Assembly: GCA_023230425.1 (NCBI GenBank)
Contig: JALNXI010000005.1
Location: 1-20,043, forward strand
From: Methanoculleus sp.
GTDB lineage: Archaea > Halobacteriota > Methanomicrobia > Methanomicrobiales > Methanoculleaceae
Reading direction: 5' to 3'
DNA: 20,043 bases
The position numbers and the translations under genes are program-made. The notes beneath the pieces are model-generated. The model saw only the letters and a list, made by a program, of their open reading frames with translations. It did not search any database and had not been told where the DNA came from. How positions within the stretch are numbered: the stretch's first letter is position 1; every line of letters begins with the position of its first letter. Shown in pieces: positions 1-7,247 of the stretch.

Positions 1-1
1 C

Positions 2-631
2 CGGCTCGTCCAGAAAGAACTGGTCAGCGTCTCCCACACGACGCCAAAACGTTTCGAAGCGATCCCTCCCGTCCGGGGCATCGAGAACCTGATGCGCCGG
101 ATTGAGATGGATGCGGAGAACGCCCGGACGGCCCTCGATGCATTTTACCAGGAGAAGGATGCGGAAGGCCGGGGCAACCAGGAACTCATATGGACTATCT
201 ACGGCGAGGAGAACATCAAGACCCGCCTCGCTGATATGTTCCGGAGCGCGGAGCAGAACATGGGAATGCTGGTCGCGTGGGACCTCCTTCGAGGGAGCGT
301 GCTCGCACTGCTCGAGCCTGTCCCCGACTCCGTGCAGGTCGATATCGTCACCGACAATTGGAAGGGCGAGCAGCCTTCTGGGTTCAGGGTCCACGTCCAC
401 CCCCTCGGCGCGCACTACGAGACGCACGCGCCGCCGGGAAAAGGCCTGCGGTACGAGAGTTCCGGTGTCTTCCTGGTAGACGACGCCAGGGCGCTGGTCT
501 GGATGGGGTCGGCCGGCGAGCAGCCTTCGGCGCTCTACTCTGAGTCGGCCGGGCTTGTCCAGTTCGTCAGGCGTTACCTCACCAGCGTCACGGAGTGGGT
601 GGGACCTGCCGGTCAGGCCACGGGTCAGTAA
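2..631 (+). CDS. TrmB-family transcriptional regulator, C-terminal part (5' end outside window)
   Basis: The frame is open from the first bases of the window, so the N-terminus, including the expected winged-helix DNA-binding domain, is missing. The visible start resembles the linker after the TrmB helix-turn-helix (VSHTTPKRFEAIPPVRGIENL). A charged helix follows and then an alpha/beta effector domain (GEENIKTRLADMFRSAEQNM, later VDIVTDNW, and ALVWMGSAGEQPSALYSESA near the end) of the phospholipase-D-like type found in archaeal TrmB regulators. Members of the family sense sugars or other small molecules and control transcription; the effector here cannot be told. The gene ends in TAA and overlaps the convergent downstream gene by 7 bp. 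An internal ATG at 92 is not the true start, because homology-like sequence continues upstream of it. Confidence 0.8.
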   Translation, partial: RLVQKELVSVSHTTPKRFEAIPPVRGIENLMRRIEMDAENARTALDAFYQEKDAEGRGNQELIWTIYGEENIKTRLADMFRSAEQNMGMLVAWDLLRGSVLALLEPVPDSVQVDIVTDNWKGEQPSGFRVHVHPLGAHYETHAPPGKGLRYESSGVFLVDDARALVWMGSAGEQPSALYSESAGLVQFVRRYLTSVTEWVGPAGQATGQ

Positions 632-1371
632 TCCTCGAGGTAGCCCATCTTCCGGATATCGATCAGCCCTTTGAGCGCCCGGGTCACGACCGGTCTTCCT
701 GCCTCCCTGACGGCGGCCATCGCGTTCGTGCCCCCGACCATCGCCACGCCCACGTACTGGGGGCTCACCGGAACCCCGAGCAGGGGGACGTTCGGGACGC
801 CGACGTCCAGGATACCGGAGAATCCGATGGCCGCGAGTTCGTCGAGCACCGTACCCATGAGTGGTTCGGCTTCCATGTGGCACTCCCGGATGTTCGCGAG
901 GATGTTGCCGTTCCCGTAGTGCATGACGTCGAGGATCGACGTGGCTTCCTGAGAGATCAGGACCTCGAGGGGGTCGAGCGTGGTGTCGCGGTAGAGGATC
1001 ATGCTCGTGAACCGCCGGGGAACCCTTCCTTCAACCTCGACAACCCCGCCCCCGATTGGGTTCAGTGGGATGCCGCGCCGGAGAAGGAGGGCGTCGAGCG
1101 TGATGCTGCACATCGTGCAGACGGCGTGCCGGCCGTCCGGCACGGTGTAGCCGTCGACCTCTTCCCCCGGGCCGGCGACCAGGATCCGATCGCTGATGGT
1201 GATGCCCGTTCTGTGGGCCTCCTTCATAATGGAGAGCGTGAACTCGAGGTCGCGGCTCTCGATGAGCGAGAGGTTGTATATGATTGTCCCGGTGTTCTCC
1301 TCCGGACGGTAGGTCACCCTGAGCGCGTACTCCTCAATGCGGTGGTTGGTGAACTTCAGGGGGACATGCAT
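625..1371 (-). CDS. Stand-alone NrpR effector-domain (DUF128) protein, NrpRII-like
   Basis: This 248-residue protein matches the NrpR regulatory domain (DUF128) over nearly its whole length. Recognisable pieces are NTGTIIYNLSLI near residue 27, GRHAVCTMCSITLDALLLRRGIP in the middle, NPIGGGVVEVEGRVPRRF, and the C-terminal GILDVGVPNVPLLGVPVSP. NrpR is the 2-oxoglutarate-sensing repressor of nitrogen assimilation genes in methanogens. No N-terminal helix-turn-helix is present: upstream of ATG 1371 the frame reaches a stop at 1453-1455 with no alternative ATG. In Methanosarcina mazei such an HTH-less protein, NrpRII, bridges the DNA-bound NrpRI and the basal transcription factors, so a similar role is likely here (inference). 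No nitrogen genes are visible nearby. It converges on, and overlaps by 7 bp, the TrmB-type gene. Confidence 0.82.
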   Translation of the reverse strand: MHVPLKFTNHRIEEYALRVTYRPEENTGTIIYNLSLIESRDLEFTLSIMKEAHRTGITISDRILVAGPGEEVDGYTVPDGRHAVCTMCSITLDALLLRRGIPLNPIGGGVVEVEGRVPRRFTSMILYRDTTLDPLEVLISQEATSILDVMHYGNGNILANIRECHMEAEPLMGTVLDELAAIGFSGILDVGVPNVPLLGVPVSPQYVGVAMVGGTNAMAAVREAGRPVVTRALKGLIDIRKMGYLEDY

Positions 1372-1552
1372 TATCAGATCTCTTGTGCGATAGGGGAAAA
1401 GGGTTGCTTCTGGGGTGACCCGGAGGGCATACCCTCGATGGACGGAGTGATGTCAGCCTCGACCCGCTCCCACAAGCCCATCAACCATTTCCAACGGCCT
1501 GCGCACCTGGCGGTGCTCGAACCCGAGCCCCTGCACCCCCCGTGCTCCCCGG

Positions 1553-2127
1553 TCAGAGACTGTTTCTGACGCTCACGGCCTGCCAGCAGAAGGACCTCGC
1601 CTCCGGGAAGATATCCTGGATCTTCCCGAACTCGCCAATCGTCCAGACTTCATCCTGACGCTCGAGGAGCCCCCTGCATACCGACCCAAAGCCCCACCCG
1701 GCGGTCTCCATAAGCCCGCGCTCGAAAACACTGCAACCTGCTGGTCGCGTTTGGCGCCGCACTCGATGAGCGTGTTGAGGCGCTCCAGCTCCATCGAGAC
1801 TGACTGGAGCAGGGTATCAGGCTCGCCTTCCCTCCGGCGCGGCATCACGAATATGTGGATGTCGCTTTTACGGATCAGCAACTCGCTCGCCTCCCGGTCT
1901 CGGACCGGTGAGCGCTGCCCCGGTGTGACGGTATCGAGATCCTCTGATATGCGGGCACTGTATCCAAGGGACGGGTCCCGGAGATAGTCCCGCAGCAGAA
2001 GGAGATCCTGTTTCCTCTCCCGGTAAAACGAGCCGTAGATCGCTATTGGAGTCTGTTCCTTAACGGCCGCAACCCGGGCAAGCCGGTACGCAACCTCGTG
2101 AGGAGACAGCACCGGGGGAGGGTCCAT
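1553..2127 (-). pseudogene. Frameshifted conserved hypothetical protein
   Basis: Two minus-strand frames together read as one protein. The first (ATG at 2127) runs through ISEDLDTV, ELLIRKSDIHIFVMPRR and LLQSVSMELERLNTLI to QQVAVF. The natural continuation, ERGLMETAGWGFGSVCRGLL to QDIFPEARSFCWQAVSVRNSL, lies in another frame and ends at 1553. The shift falls near a run of four A (plus strand 1725-1728); one extra base or two fewer would restore a protein of about 190 residues. Without repair, the first frame continues as low-complexity Arg/Ser-rich sequence to 1573. The alternation of predicted strands and helices, with a conserved-looking YGSFYRER near the N-terminus, suggests a small Rossmann-like fold of the nucleoside-deoxyribosyltransferase/TIR type, but this is weak. 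It is divergently transcribed from the HTH gene. A sequencing error in the homopolymer is possible. Confidence 0.6.
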
Positions 2128-2197
2128 ACTTCTGGATATCGCGGCCGCGGCGTTAAAGATGTCAGGTTATACTTTGTTAACTGAACTCCCGATAATA

Positions 2198-2207
2198 TTC
2201 ATATAAG
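2198..2207 (+). promoter_or_regulatory. TATA box of the HTH gene
   Basis: TTCATATAAG resembles an archaeal TATA element. A start site about 25 bp downstream would fall near 2225-2232, giving a very short leader that still contains the GGAGGAGG ribosome-binding site ending at 2236. The surrounding stretch (2160-2220) is clearly AT-rich against a GC-rich background. It also carries GTTATACTTT (2166-2175), a possible TATA box for the divergent minus-strand gene starting at 2127. Confidence 0.55.
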
Positions 2208-2242
2208 TTAGCAATCTATAACCAATGTGGAGGAGGATGAGA

Positions 2243-2719
2243 GTGAGATGCATCAACCTGGGGATTGCCGGCCGTTATCTCGGCATGGTCCCCCTCGAAG
2301 TCCGCGAGGCGGTCAGTGCGCTTTCCGACGACCTGCGGTGGGCGGTGTATATCGCTCTGGCGACGGAGGGGGAGAAATACTTCACCGAACTGAAGGAGGA
2401 GTTCGGTGCAAACCCAAACACCATGACCACTGCTCTGAAGGGCCTGGTAGGCGGGGGTCTGGTCGTCCGGCAGGTCCGGACGGGTGATATCGGCGACCGC
2501 CGGAAGATCTATTACGCGCTGACGCCTGCAGGGATACGGCTCTTCGCAGCACTCTACGATGTCGCGCTGCCTTCCCGCCGGCTCACCCGGGACCCGGAAC
2601 TCAGCAGGGTCGACCTGGCCGGAACTGCCCGCGGAGCGGTGGCGGAGTCCACCGCCGGGGTGAGAGGGCGCTACGACCACTACGATTCTGTGCCGCGCCC
2701 GGGCGCGGAGAGGTGCTGA
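2243..2719 (+). CDS. Winged-helix (ArsR/MarR-like) transcriptional regulator
   Basis: The central part is a winged helix: SALSDDLRWAVYIALATEG, then TELKEEFGANPNTMTTALKG as the recognition region, then a wing with GLVVRQVRTGDIGDRRKIYY and the typical ALTPAG. This is the fold of archaeal ArsR/MarR-like repressors. The C-terminal 40 or so residues look disordered and Arg-rich. I chose GTG 2243 because GGAGGAGG (2229-2236) sits 6 nt upstream. ATG 2225 and ATG 2237 are in frame but lie within or before that site, and ATG 2285 (MVPLEVREAV) is also possible. The stop codon directly abuts the next gene's ATG, so the two are probably co-transcribed and functionally linked. The regulated genes are unknown. 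Confidence 0.72.
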   Translation: MRCINLGIAGRYLGMVPLEVREAVSALSDDLRWAVYIALATEGEKYFTELKEEFGANPNTMTTALKGLVGGGLVVRQVRTGDIGDRRKIYYALTPAGIRLFAALYDVALPSRRLTRDPELSRVDLAGTARGAVAESTAGVRGRYDHYDSVPRPGAERC

Positions 2720-3040
2720 ATGCCGCCGCATGGGGACGATGCGCAGGTTCCCGGGCCAAAGTATGTTCTCGGCAAGGCAGAGAAGTTTCAGTCGGCCTAT
2801 GCCACGGGCGCGTATGGGGGCATTGACAGCAGCGACGCGCATATCATCTTCTACGCCGACCGGATCGACCCGGAGATCGACGAAAACACCGGGGAGATGA
2901 GGGTCGGGAAGATCGCAAGAGACCTCATCGTCGATATCAGGATGACGCCCGCGGAGTTCATAGCCCTCGCCGCCTGGATGAACCGGCACGTCGAGCAGTT
3001 CAAGGAACGGACGGACGGGTCGGAGACCGGCCCCTCCTGA
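2720..3040 (+). CDS. Small DUF3467-like protein
   Basis: This 106-residue protein starts immediately after the stop of the HTH gene (TGA then ATG), which suggests translational coupling; GAGAGGTG just upstream can serve as ribosome-binding site. The pattern of an early AYATGAYGGIDSSDAHIIFY, a middle KIARDLIVDIRMTPAEFIAL and a C-terminal amphipathic helix (WMNRHVEQFKER) resembles the DUF3467 family, whose members are short alpha/beta proteins of unknown function. There are no membrane segments or cysteines. Its position suggests that it partners or modulates the HTH protein, but this is only inferred from adjacency. Confidence 0.55.
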   Translation: MPPHGDDAQVPGPKYVLGKAEKFQSAYATGAYGGIDSSDAHIIFYADRIDPEIDENTGEMRVGKIARDLIVDIRMTPAEFIALAAWMNRHVEQFKERTDGSETGPS

Positions 3041-3148
3041 CACTGCGCGGCCCTGCCCCACCCCCGCCCGGCCCCCGAGAAATAGTTCCTCAACCGCCCG
3101 GCCCGGGAGGGAAAACTTGTTCTATCTACCTGTGGTATTGTAAGGTGA

Positions 3149-4114
3149 ATGGAGAGTGGGACTCGGGAGAAAGCCCGGAATGTACTGAAGCGTATTCTGA
3201 TAGCGGCCTCCTACAGCGTGGAGGAGGTCGACGACCCGCAGGTTTTCTCCGCAATCGGGAACGGAGACGCCCTGGTGGTTCTCTGCTCCGATGACCCGGA
3301 GACGATCAGGAAGTTTGATTCGATGAACTACCGCCTGCGCACCGGTGATGACGACCTGGTCTGCAGGAAACTCCTCTTCACCCTCGATCCCTCTGTGCAG
3401 ACGGAGGACTGCATCCGGTGGGGCGCCGATGAGTTCGTCCGCTACGCAGGCAGGGCTGCGCTTGCGGAGGTGCTCGGGCAGACCCTGGTTCTGGATCTCG
3501 GCCGGCCGGTGCAGGTCCTCCGGGACGAGCCGGCAGAGGCCGCCCCTGTGGCGGAGGAGGAAGAGCCGGAGATGGGGCCGGAACTGCCCCACCTCCCCCT
3601 CCAGGTCACCGAGAAGCGTGCCTGCGGCATCGCCGGACTGCACGGGTCGGCGAAGTGCCGGTTCATCCCGTACTGGAGTTACCACTACGTGAGCACCGGC
3701 GAGCGCGAGGTGAAGGACCGGCTGGTCTCCTTCGACGCCGAGGGAGCCGGGGCCATCAACGCCATCAACGGCATGAAGATGGAACTCGACCCCGGCACCA
3801 TCGAGCGCGGGCCGGTTCCGTTCGGCTCCGAGGTCGTGCCCGCCCGGCTCGTGCGGGAGGACGTCGAGGGGCAGCTCGTGCGGGATGTCGTCGACCGGCT
3901 CACCCAGCGGGTACGGTTCCGCTACGAGAAGGGCGACGCCATCTTCTACGAGGAGAAGACCCTCAAACCCGACCGGAACAACATCAGAGTCGACCTCGAG
4001 ATCGTCTACGTGCCGGTCTGGCAGGTGAGGGGCGGGAGCAGGATCGTTGAGGTCAACGCGTTCACGGGCGAGGTTCTCTCGATACCGATGGACGAGGGCG
4101 TCGAGCTCCTGTAG
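3149..4114 (+). CDS. Conserved hypothetical protein, operonic with the flavoprotein oxidoreductase
   Basis: This 321-residue soluble protein was not assigned to a named family. Residues 1-120 look like an alpha/beta domain (IGNGDALVVLCSDD, then RTGDDDLVCRKLLFTLDPSV, then WGADEFVRYAGRAALAEVLG), vaguely like restriction-endonuclease-type folds. A low-complexity acidic linker follows (PVAEEEEPEMGPELP). The C-terminal half has a Cys-containing segment (RACGIAGLHGSAKCRFIPYW) and ends with VYVPVWQVRGGSRIVEVNAF followed by TGEVL, a pattern resembling PepSY-type repeats. The stop abuts the start of the downstream disulfide-type oxidoreductase, so the two are likely one transcription unit. The protein may be a substrate or partner of that enzyme (inference). 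The GGTGA immediately before the ATG is an imperfect ribosome-binding site. Confidence 0.7.
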   Translation: MESGTREKARNVLKRILIAASYSVEEVDDPQVFSAIGNGDALVVLCSDDPETIRKFDSMNYRLRTGDDDLVCRKLLFTLDPSVQTEDCIRWGADEFVRYAGRAALAEVLGQTLVLDLGRPVQVLRDEPAEAAPVAEEEEPEMGPELPHLPLQVTEKRACGIAGLHGSAKCRFIPYWSYHYVSTGEREVKDRLVSFDAEGAGAINAINGMKMELDPGTIERGPVPFGSEVVPARLVREDVEGQLVRDVVDRLTQRVRFRYEKGDAIFYEEKTLKPDRNNIRVDLEIVYVPVWQVRGGSRIVEVNAFTGEVLSIPMDEGVELL

Positions 4115-5449
4115 GTGACCATGTTCATCGTCATCGGCGGCGGGCCTGCGGGAAGGATAGGGGCGATGCGCCTCGCGCAGGCCGGAGCGGAGGTCCGGCT
4201 CATCGAGAAGCACAAGATCGGCGGACAGTGCCTGCACGACCGGTGCATGTCAATCTGCGCTCTAAACGACGTCGCCCGGCTCGTCGAGTATGCCCGGACC
4301 CAGAAGGACCTCGGTATCCTCGACTCGGTCCCGGCCGTCTCCTACCCGGCGGTCAAACGGAGGATGCGCGAGGTCCAGGAGAAACTCTCCTCGGTCCTCG
4401 ACGCCGAGACCCGCCGGGCGGGGGTCGAGGTCATCTACGGTGCCGAAGGCCGGCTGGAGGGAACCCGGGTCTATGTCGACGACGAGGAGGTCCGGGCCGA
4501 TGCGGTCCTCGCGGCCACCGGGTCGCGGGCGGCCGTCCCTGATATCCCCGGGAACGGCCTCTCCGGCGTCTACACCTACCAGACGCTCCATGCGATGGAC
4601 GACCTCCCACGGCGCATGGTCATAGTCGGCGGCGGGGTGGTGGCGGCGGAGTTCGCCCACATATTCCATGCCTTCGGGTCAGAAGTCCAGATCATCGCCC
4701 GGCACGGGCTGCTCCGGGACCTCGACGATAAGGTACGCTCCGCCGCGCTCCGCGACCTCGCCGGGGTCGGCATCCGCGAGCAGAGTGTCGTCACCGGCAT
4801 CGAGGGCGGCGGACGAGTCCGGTCGGTCCTGCTCGCCGGCGGCGAGGAACTGACGGCCGATGCTGTCCTGCTCGCCACCGGGCTTGTCCCGCGGTCGGAG
4901 CCGCTCCAGGGCCTCCGGAAAGGACCGGGCGGCGCGGTCATCGTGGACCGGCAGATGCGCACCAGCGTCGCCGGCGTCTACGCCGCAGGCGACGTCATCG
5001 GCCCGCCCTACCTCACCCCCGCGGCCCGCCGGGAGGGCGTGGTGGCGGCCGAGAATATCCTCGGCCACCCTACAATCATGGACTATACGGGCATCCCGCA
5101 GGCGATGAGCCTCCGCTACGACTACGCCTTTGCTACAGCCAGAGCCGACGACGGGTGCGTCACCCTCTCGGCGCCGGCTCCCGCGGGCCCCGGCTCGTTC
5201 TGGGACGTGGCGGGAGGCTGGGCGGGGCTTGCGCAGGTCCGGGTCGATCCGGAGACCGGCCGGCTCGTCGGGGCCGCCGCCGGTGTTCCGGGCGCATCGA
5301 CTCTCCTCTCCTACCTTGGCTACCTGATGAAGCGGGGCATCACCGTCGGCGACTTCGACGATATCGTCGAGATTCACCCCTCGACCGACGGCGTCTACGG
5401 GCTCGCCCGCTACGCTGCTGATATGCTCAGGCGGCAGAAAAAAGAGTGA
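4115..5449 (+). CDS. FAD-dependent pyridine-nucleotide disulfide oxidoreductase (dihydrolipoamide dehydrogenase-like)
   Basis: It has the full class I architecture in 444 residues: an N-terminal FAD-binding Rossmann motif (VIGGGPAGRIGA), a redox disulfide C39-x4-C44 in GGQCLHDRCMSICAL, a second Rossmann fold for NAD(P)H (MVIVGGGVVAAEFAHIF), the FAD motif VYAAGDVIGPPYLTPAA, and a C-terminal dimerisation domain. The family transfers electrons between NAD(P)H and a disulfide or other acceptor through FAD in the cytosol. The C-terminal HPTxxE catalytic pair of lipoamide dehydrogenase is altered: H421-P422 is kept (IHPSTDG) but the position of the Glu is Gly. No 2-oxoacid dehydrogenase genes are nearby, so the substrate is probably not lipoamide of such a complex. 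The start is GTG 4115, abutting the preceding stop, or ATG 4121. Confidence 0.88.
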   Translation: MTMFIVIGGGPAGRIGAMRLAQAGAEVRLIEKHKIGGQCLHDRCMSICALNDVARLVEYARTQKDLGILDSVPAVSYPAVKRRMREVQEKLSSVLDAETRRAGVEVIYGAEGRLEGTRVYVDDEEVRADAVLAATGSRAAVPDIPGNGLSGVYTYQTLHAMDDLPRRMVIVGGGVVAAEFAHIFHAFGSEVQIIARHGLLRDLDDKVRSAALRDLAGVGIREQSVVTGIEGGGRVRSVLLAGGEELTADAVLLATGLVPRSEPLQGLRKGPGGAVIVDRQMRTSVAGVYAAGDVIGPPYLTPAARREGVVAAENILGHPTIMDYTGIPQAMSLRYDYAFATARADDGCVTLSAPAPAGPGSFWDVAGGWAGLAQVRVDPETGRLVGAAAGVPGASTLLSYLGYLMKRGITVGDFDDIVEIHPSTDGVYGLARYAADMLRRQKKE

Positions 5450-5459
5450 GCCGTCCCGG

Positions 5460-7082
5460 CTAGAGCCGCCGGAACATCTGCCCGAACTTCGGTATGAAAT
5501 CTTTTTTCCGGGACATGACGCCCTCAAGCCGGACGGGCTGGTTCCGCAGGTCCAGTTTGGTGATGCAGGCCTCGTCCCCGGCGGCGAAAAGGTCGCTCGC
5601 GTTCGCAAAGACGTTGGTAAAGAGAGCAAAGAAGCAGTCGACCCCCATCGTCGTCCGCAGGTGCTCGAGTTCGGCGCGGATCTCGTCGGCATGGGTCTCT
5701 GCGAACTCAAACGACGATGCCATCACCTGCGAGACCATGATGCTCCGTCCGAAGAGGTTGTAACGCTTCATGTCCCGGGTGAGGAGCTCCTCTTTTGGGA
5801 GGGCGTCGAGGTCCATGCCCTTCCGGATCAACTCCGGCCCGAACTCAGCCGGGTCGACCCCGGTGATCTCCGCAAGGTAGTCCGCCGCCCGGATATCCAC
5901 GGGCGTGGTCGTCGAGAGTTTCATCACCATCGTGTCCGAGAGGATTCCCGCAAGGAGGAGGCCGGCGGTCGATGGCGAGGGCTCCACGGAGGCCTCGATA
6001 AACTTGTTCGTGACGATCGTCGAGGTCGACCCCAGGGGGTCGTTGAGGAACTTCACCGGTTTGAGGGTGGATATCGCGCCGAGGCGGTGGTGGTCGATGA
6101 TCTCGAGAATATCCGCCTGCTCGATCCCGTCCACGGCCTGGGAGTACTCGTTGTGGTCGAGGAGGATCACCGCTTTCTGGACGTCCTGCATCAGTGTCGT
6201 CCGGGATATGAGCCCGATGTGCTGCCGCCCCTCCCCGATGACGCAGGCCGTCCTGAACTTGGAGTTCGAGACGACCCCTTTTGCATACTCGAGCGAGTCC
6301 TCGAGCCGCACCGTGGGGACATCGGTCTCCATGATCATGCTCGCCGGCAGGGAGAGGCTGATCATCTTGCCCACACTGAACGCGTCGAGCGTCGTCGCGA
6401 GCACTGAGGCACCCCGCGTCCGTGCGGCGGCGATAACCCGCTCGCCCACCGGGGCCCCCTCGGCGATGATGAGCGCGGCGACCCCCGCCGATATCAGGGC
6501 GAGCTGCGCCGGCTCGTTGTCCCCGACGATGGCGATGTCGTCCGGCGTCATCCGGGAGAGAGTGACATGCAGGGCGTCGATGACCGTGTAGACCCGGCCT
6601 TCCCCGAGCGTCTCGTGCGCCGGCACGACTGTCCGGGCATCGAGGATACGGGCAAGGGTCTCAAGCGGCATCGGTATGAGCGAGAGCTGTTCCCGGGGGT
6701 TCTTCCGGACGTAGGCCCGGGCGAGGCCGTACTCGCTGACGAGGCCGACCAGGGTCTCCTCCTCGTCTGTGATCGGTATGTTCCGCATGTCGTAAGTATC
6801 CATCAGGGCGGCGACGTCGACCGTAGGGACGTCCTGCCGGGCGCTCCGGGTATCGAGCGGTATATCGGATACGCTGGGCTCGACGCTTGCTATGTAGACC
6901 GGTGCTTCGGCGTTGAACGTCTCAAGTGCAAACCGGGTCTCCACGCTCACTTCCCCGCACCGGGCGGGGATGTACTTCCCCGGCTCGGTGTGGTTGCGGA
7001 GTTCAGCGTAGCCGATGACACTGCAGATGCTGTCGGTGTCGGGCTGCCTGTGGCCGATGATGTAGATGTTGTTCAGTCCCAT
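5460..7082 (-). CDS. ppaC: Manganese-dependent inorganic pyrophosphatase with CBS and DRTGG domains
   Basis: This family II (DHH) pyrophosphatase hydrolyses PPi to two phosphates. The metal-binding motifs are visible: GHRQPDTDS near residue 10, LDHNEYSQAV near 312 and IIDHHRLG near 332, followed by the DHHA2 domain with LLLAGILSDT. Between the first and second motifs is a regulatory insert: a CBS domain (about 65-125), a DRTGG-like domain (IVGDNEPAQLALISAGVAAL onward) and a second CBS domain (DVPTVRLEDSLEYAKG to GLISRTTL). In characterised CBS-PPases this insert binds adenine nucleotides and controls activity. I placed the start at ATG 7082 (540 residues, MGLNNIYIIGHR), with GAGGAG just upstream; the 52 in-frame residues before it are Arg/Pro/Ser-rich and not family-like. 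It is convergent with the flavoprotein gene, with a 10 bp gap. Confidence 0.93.
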   Translation of the reverse strand: MGLNNIYIIGHRQPDTDSICSVIGYAELRNHTEPGKYIPARCGEVSVETRFALETFNAEAPVYIASVEPSVSDIPLDTRSARQDVPTVDVAALMDTYDMRNIPITDEEETLVGLVSEYGLARAYVRKNPREQLSLIPMPLETLARILDARTVVPAHETLGEGRVYTVIDALHVTLSRMTPDDIAIVGDNEPAQLALISAGVAALIIAEGAPVGERVIAAARTRGASVLATTLDAFSVGKMISLSLPASMIMETDVPTVRLEDSLEYAKGVVSNSKFRTACVIGEGRQHIGLISRTTLMQDVQKAVILLDHNEYSQAVDGIEQADILEIIDHHRLGAISTLKPVKFLNDPLGSTSTIVTNKFIEASVEPSPSTAGLLLAGILSDTMVMKLSTTTPVDIRAADYLAEITGVDPAEFGPELIRKGMDLDALPKEELLTRDMKRYNLFGRSIMVSQVMASSFEFAETHADEIRAELEHLRTTMGVDCFFALFTNVFANASDLFAAGDEACITKLDLRNQPVRLEGVMSRKKDFIPKFGQMFRRL

Positions 7083-7247
7083 TCTCTCCTCGGATCCCGT
7101 GCGGGTGGCGTTCCCGCCCGCCGCAGGTGCCCTGGTTGGGCAGGATTCTCTCTTAGGGATATGACTCTCTGGCATCAAAGGTCTTATGCCAGACCACTGG
7201 TCGCGCAGGAGCAATGTTGAAGTAGGGGCTCTCTCCATTCACGTGAT

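Noticed and set aside
595..1569. 324-codon plus-strand frame across the NrpR-like gene
   Set aside because: It is antisense to a clear DUF128 protein and has no protein-like features.
3122..4237. Minus-strand open frame of 371 codons opposite the hypothetical protein and flavoprotein start
   Set aside because: It is a low-complexity antisense shadow without recognisable motifs; the plus strand holds the coherent operon.
5460..7238. Longer N-terminus of the pyrophosphatase starting at 7238
   Set aside because: The extra 52 residues are Arg/Pro/Ser-rich, and the family N-terminus with its GHRxPDTDS strand begins right after ATG 7082, which has a ribosome-binding site.
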